From the IMG/VR virus record IMGVR_UViG_3300020459_001052, positions 1-21,813 of that record: 21,813 bases of DNA; one strand, given 5' to 3'. Source of the DNA: a virus. Both the position numbers and the translations under genes were made by a program. Shown here one piece after another: positions 20,818-21,813 of this stretch (positions are counted from its first letter, which is position 1; each line of letters begins with the position of its first letter). Under the pieces are notes generated by a model. The model saw only the letters and a list, made by a program, of their open reading frames with translations, did not search any database and was not told the origin of the DNA.

Positions 20818-21045
20818 TCATTCAGTGTCATCTTCTAAGTCATCTTCGGGATAGGTTGTGCGAAGATAGATTAACTCATCATGTATGATGTTTCCATTTT
20901 CATCCAGCATTTCTGGATGAATCACACCTTTAGCATAGGCAGCGTTTTCGATGTAATCTTCAACGTATCCTTTTGCTAACCATGATACCGTAATACCAAG
21001 TATAAAAGCACCAACTATTCCTAGTACAACGAGTGCAATTTCCAT
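20818..21045 (-). CDS. Small single-span membrane protein with acidic tail
   Basis: 75 residues. Residues 3-25 are a transmembrane span (IALVVLGIVGAFILGITVSWLA), and the rest is a soluble acidic tail ending PEDDLEDDTE. GGGAG lies six to seven bases before the ATG at 21045, a strong ribosome-binding site. The orientation would place the tail in the cytoplasm or thylakoid stroma. The family is unknown. Confidence 0.72.
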   Translation of the reverse strand: MEIALVVLGIVGAFILGITVSWLAKGYVEDYIENAAYAKGVIHPEMLDENGNIIHDELIYLRTTYPEDDLEDDTE

Positions 21046-21065
21046 AAGTATCTCCCAGCTATTTT

Positions 21066-21073
21066 TATTTAGA
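21066..21073 (-). promoter_or_regulatory. Late-like box (TCTAAATA) at the end of the glutaredoxin gene
   Basis: Minus-strand TCTAAATA (21073-21066) overlaps the glutaredoxin stop codon and lies about 21 bases before the next ATG. It is the same octamer as the one before the CP12-like gene. A chance match around a TAA/TAG stop is possible. Confidence 0.3.
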
Positions 21074-21305
21074 TGAGATTTTGTTCTCTCAAATATCTTA
21101 CTGTGTCAGTACAACCACCAAGTTTCTTACCATCCATTATTACTTGAGGAAATGTGGATCCAGATCCAAACTCTGTATAGAATGATTGTCTTCCGAAATC
21201 TTGATCTAATACCTTCTCGGTAAAAGTATATCCCTTAGCTGATAGTACCTGCTTAACTTGTGTGCAGTATGGACAACCACCACGTGTGTATACAGTGAAA
21301 TTCAT
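21069..21305 (-). CDS. nrdC: Glutaredoxin
   Basis: 78 residues, the normal length of phage and cyanobacterial glutaredoxins. The active site is C11-P-Y-C14, the cis-proline motif is TFP (51-53), and the glutathione-binding GGCTD is at 63-67. It would reduce ribonucleotide reductase and other disulfides for dNTP synthesis, alongside ThyX in the same operon. It is the first gene after the promoter at 21326-21354. The name nrdC is by function; T4 nrdC is a thioredoxin-like homologue. Confidence 0.93.
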   Translation of the reverse strand: MNFTVYTRGGCPYCTQVKQVLSAKGYTFTEKVLDQDFGRQSFYTEFGSGSTFPQVIMDGKKLGGCTDTVRYLREQNLI

Positions 21306-21325
21306 AAGAACATATTGTTTTTGAA

Positions 21326-21354
21326 ATTATAGCATAAAAAAGGAGGGGTCGCAA
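21326..21354 (-). promoter_or_regulatory. Promoter of the glutaredoxin-thyX-phoH operon
   Basis: Minus-strand TATAAT (21331-21326) is perfect, with TGC directly before it (extended -10). TTGCGA (21354-21349), four of six bases to TTGACA, lies 17 bases upstream. The -35 hexamer is inside the loop and stem of the terminator of the preceding gene. Confidence 0.72.
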
Positions 21355-21362
21355 CCCCTCCT
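21336..21362 (-). terminator. Rho-independent terminator after the exported beta-barrel-like gene
   Basis: AGGAGGGGT (21341-21349) pairs with ACCCCTCCT (21354-21362), a perfect nine-base stem with the loop CGCA on the plus strand. On the minus strand it is followed by six T residues. It closes the 21409-21804 gene and separates it from the glutaredoxin operon. Confidence 0.9.
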
Positions 21363-21408
21363 GTATGTTCCGATTGTAGAGACCGCACGAACGATGTCTC
21401 AATCCTAT

Positions 21409-21804
21409 TTAGAATGTGAACTTAGCACCGATTTTAGCACCCCAGTTACGGATGGTGTCGCCATCGCTGTCTTCGCCAGCAGTAGCACCAGAAAGCTCAG
21501 CATAGACTCCTAGATCTTCGCTAACAGGTACAGATGCACCGATCTTACCAGAGATTTCTGTCTCTGTATCGTCAGCAACTTCTGAATGAACTAGTGAAGG
21601 ACCACCTTGGACATAGTAAGCAATGTTTCCTGTAGCACCTACTGTACCTTCGTAACCGATATGTACATCTGTAGTTGCTGCAGAATAGTCACCATCAGGA
21701 TATGAAAGGTTAGACTCTACATTCACGTATGGACCAGCAAAAGCTGCACCAGCGAGAAGGAATGGAGATGCTGCAACAGCAGCGATTGTTGATTTGATTG
21801 ACAT
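21409..21804 (-). CDS. Exported small beta-barrel-like (porin-like) protein
   Basis: 131 residues. Residues 1-23 form a signal peptide (IKSTIAAVAASPFLLAGAAFA, cleavage before GPYVN). The mature part has alternating strand patterns with aromatic ends (YVNVESNLSYP, DVHIGYEGTV, NIAYYVQGGPSLV, EISGKIGASVPV, LGVYAELSGAT, NWGAKIGAKFTF). The last residue is Phe, as in outer-membrane beta-barrel proteins recognised by the BAM machinery. The size would give about six to eight strands. The gene has its own terminator, and by eye a richer GC content than its neighbours. It could insert into the host outer membrane or be a virion protein with a porin-like fold. Upstream control lies outside the window. 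The export signal is clear; the barrel is inferred. Confidence 0.75.
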   Translation of the reverse strand: MSIKSTIAAVAASPFLLAGAAFAGPYVNVESNLSYPDGDYSAATTDVHIGYEGTVGATGNIAYYVQGGPSLVHSEVADDTETEISGKIGASVPVSEDLGVYAELSGATAGEDSDGDTIRNWGAKIGAKFTF

Positions 21805-21813
21805 GATTGTTTT

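Overview
The window is a piece of the genome of a T4-like cyanophage (a contractile-tailed myovirus of marine Synechococcus or Prochlorococcus). Two things show this. It carries recognisable T4-type genes: baseplate and tail genes of the gp4, gp5, gp26, gp27, gp48, gp53 and gp54 types, plus gp32 and gp33. It also carries genes typical of cyanophages: PhoH, ThyX, a DUF1825 protein, a CpeT-type lyase and a CP12-like protein. The DNA is AT-rich and densely packed, with many ATGA, TAATG or TGATG stop/start overlaps. I see no tRNA, rRNA, CRISPR array or insertion sequence.

Layout. (1) 1-2094, minus strand: an accessory cassette with a flavin-dependent halogenase (cut by the window edge), a 43-residue basic protein, a 2OG-Fe(II) oxygenase and two small unknown proteins. 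Two good sigma70-type promoters serve it. (2) 2095-13239, minus strand: the tail and baseplate-hub block. In transcription order it runs gp4, a gp54/gp19-like tube protein, gp26, a short frame that appears to be joined to gp26 by a -1 ribosomal frameshift, two large paralogous tail proteins (the second with a GH73-type peptidoglycan hydrolase domain), a gp27-like hub protein, a CP12-like protein, a CpeT-type lyase, a small unknown protein, and a gp5-type spike without a recognisable lysozyme domain. (3) 13262-15204, plus strand: gp48 and gp53, diverging from gp4 across a 22-base gap that holds late-promoter-like elements in both directions. A bidirectional terminator follows gp53. (4) 15280-21305, minus strand: a replication, nucleotide and transcription operon. 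It runs glutaredoxin, small membrane and unknown proteins, ThyX, an FmdB-like small protein, PhoH, a RecB-family nuclease, gp33, DUF1825, then (from its own promoter) gp32 and a secreted histidine-rich protein, ending in a terminator. (5) 21409-21804: a monocistronic gene for a small exported protein that looks like an outer-membrane beta-barrel piece, with its own terminator.

How it fits together. Region 4 supplies DNA synthesis and repair and the gp33 co-activator for late transcription. Late-type boxes (CATAAATA, TCTAAATA, CCTAAATA) sit before several structural genes. The gp26 region gives the most interesting signal: a TTTTTTC slip site nine bases after an internal GAGGG leads into a frame with no usable upstream start codon. 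This resembles the frameshifted tail-assembly chaperones of other long-tailed phages and lies directly before the tape-measure-like genes. The CP12-like and CpeT genes form a small host-metabolism cassette inside the hub genes.
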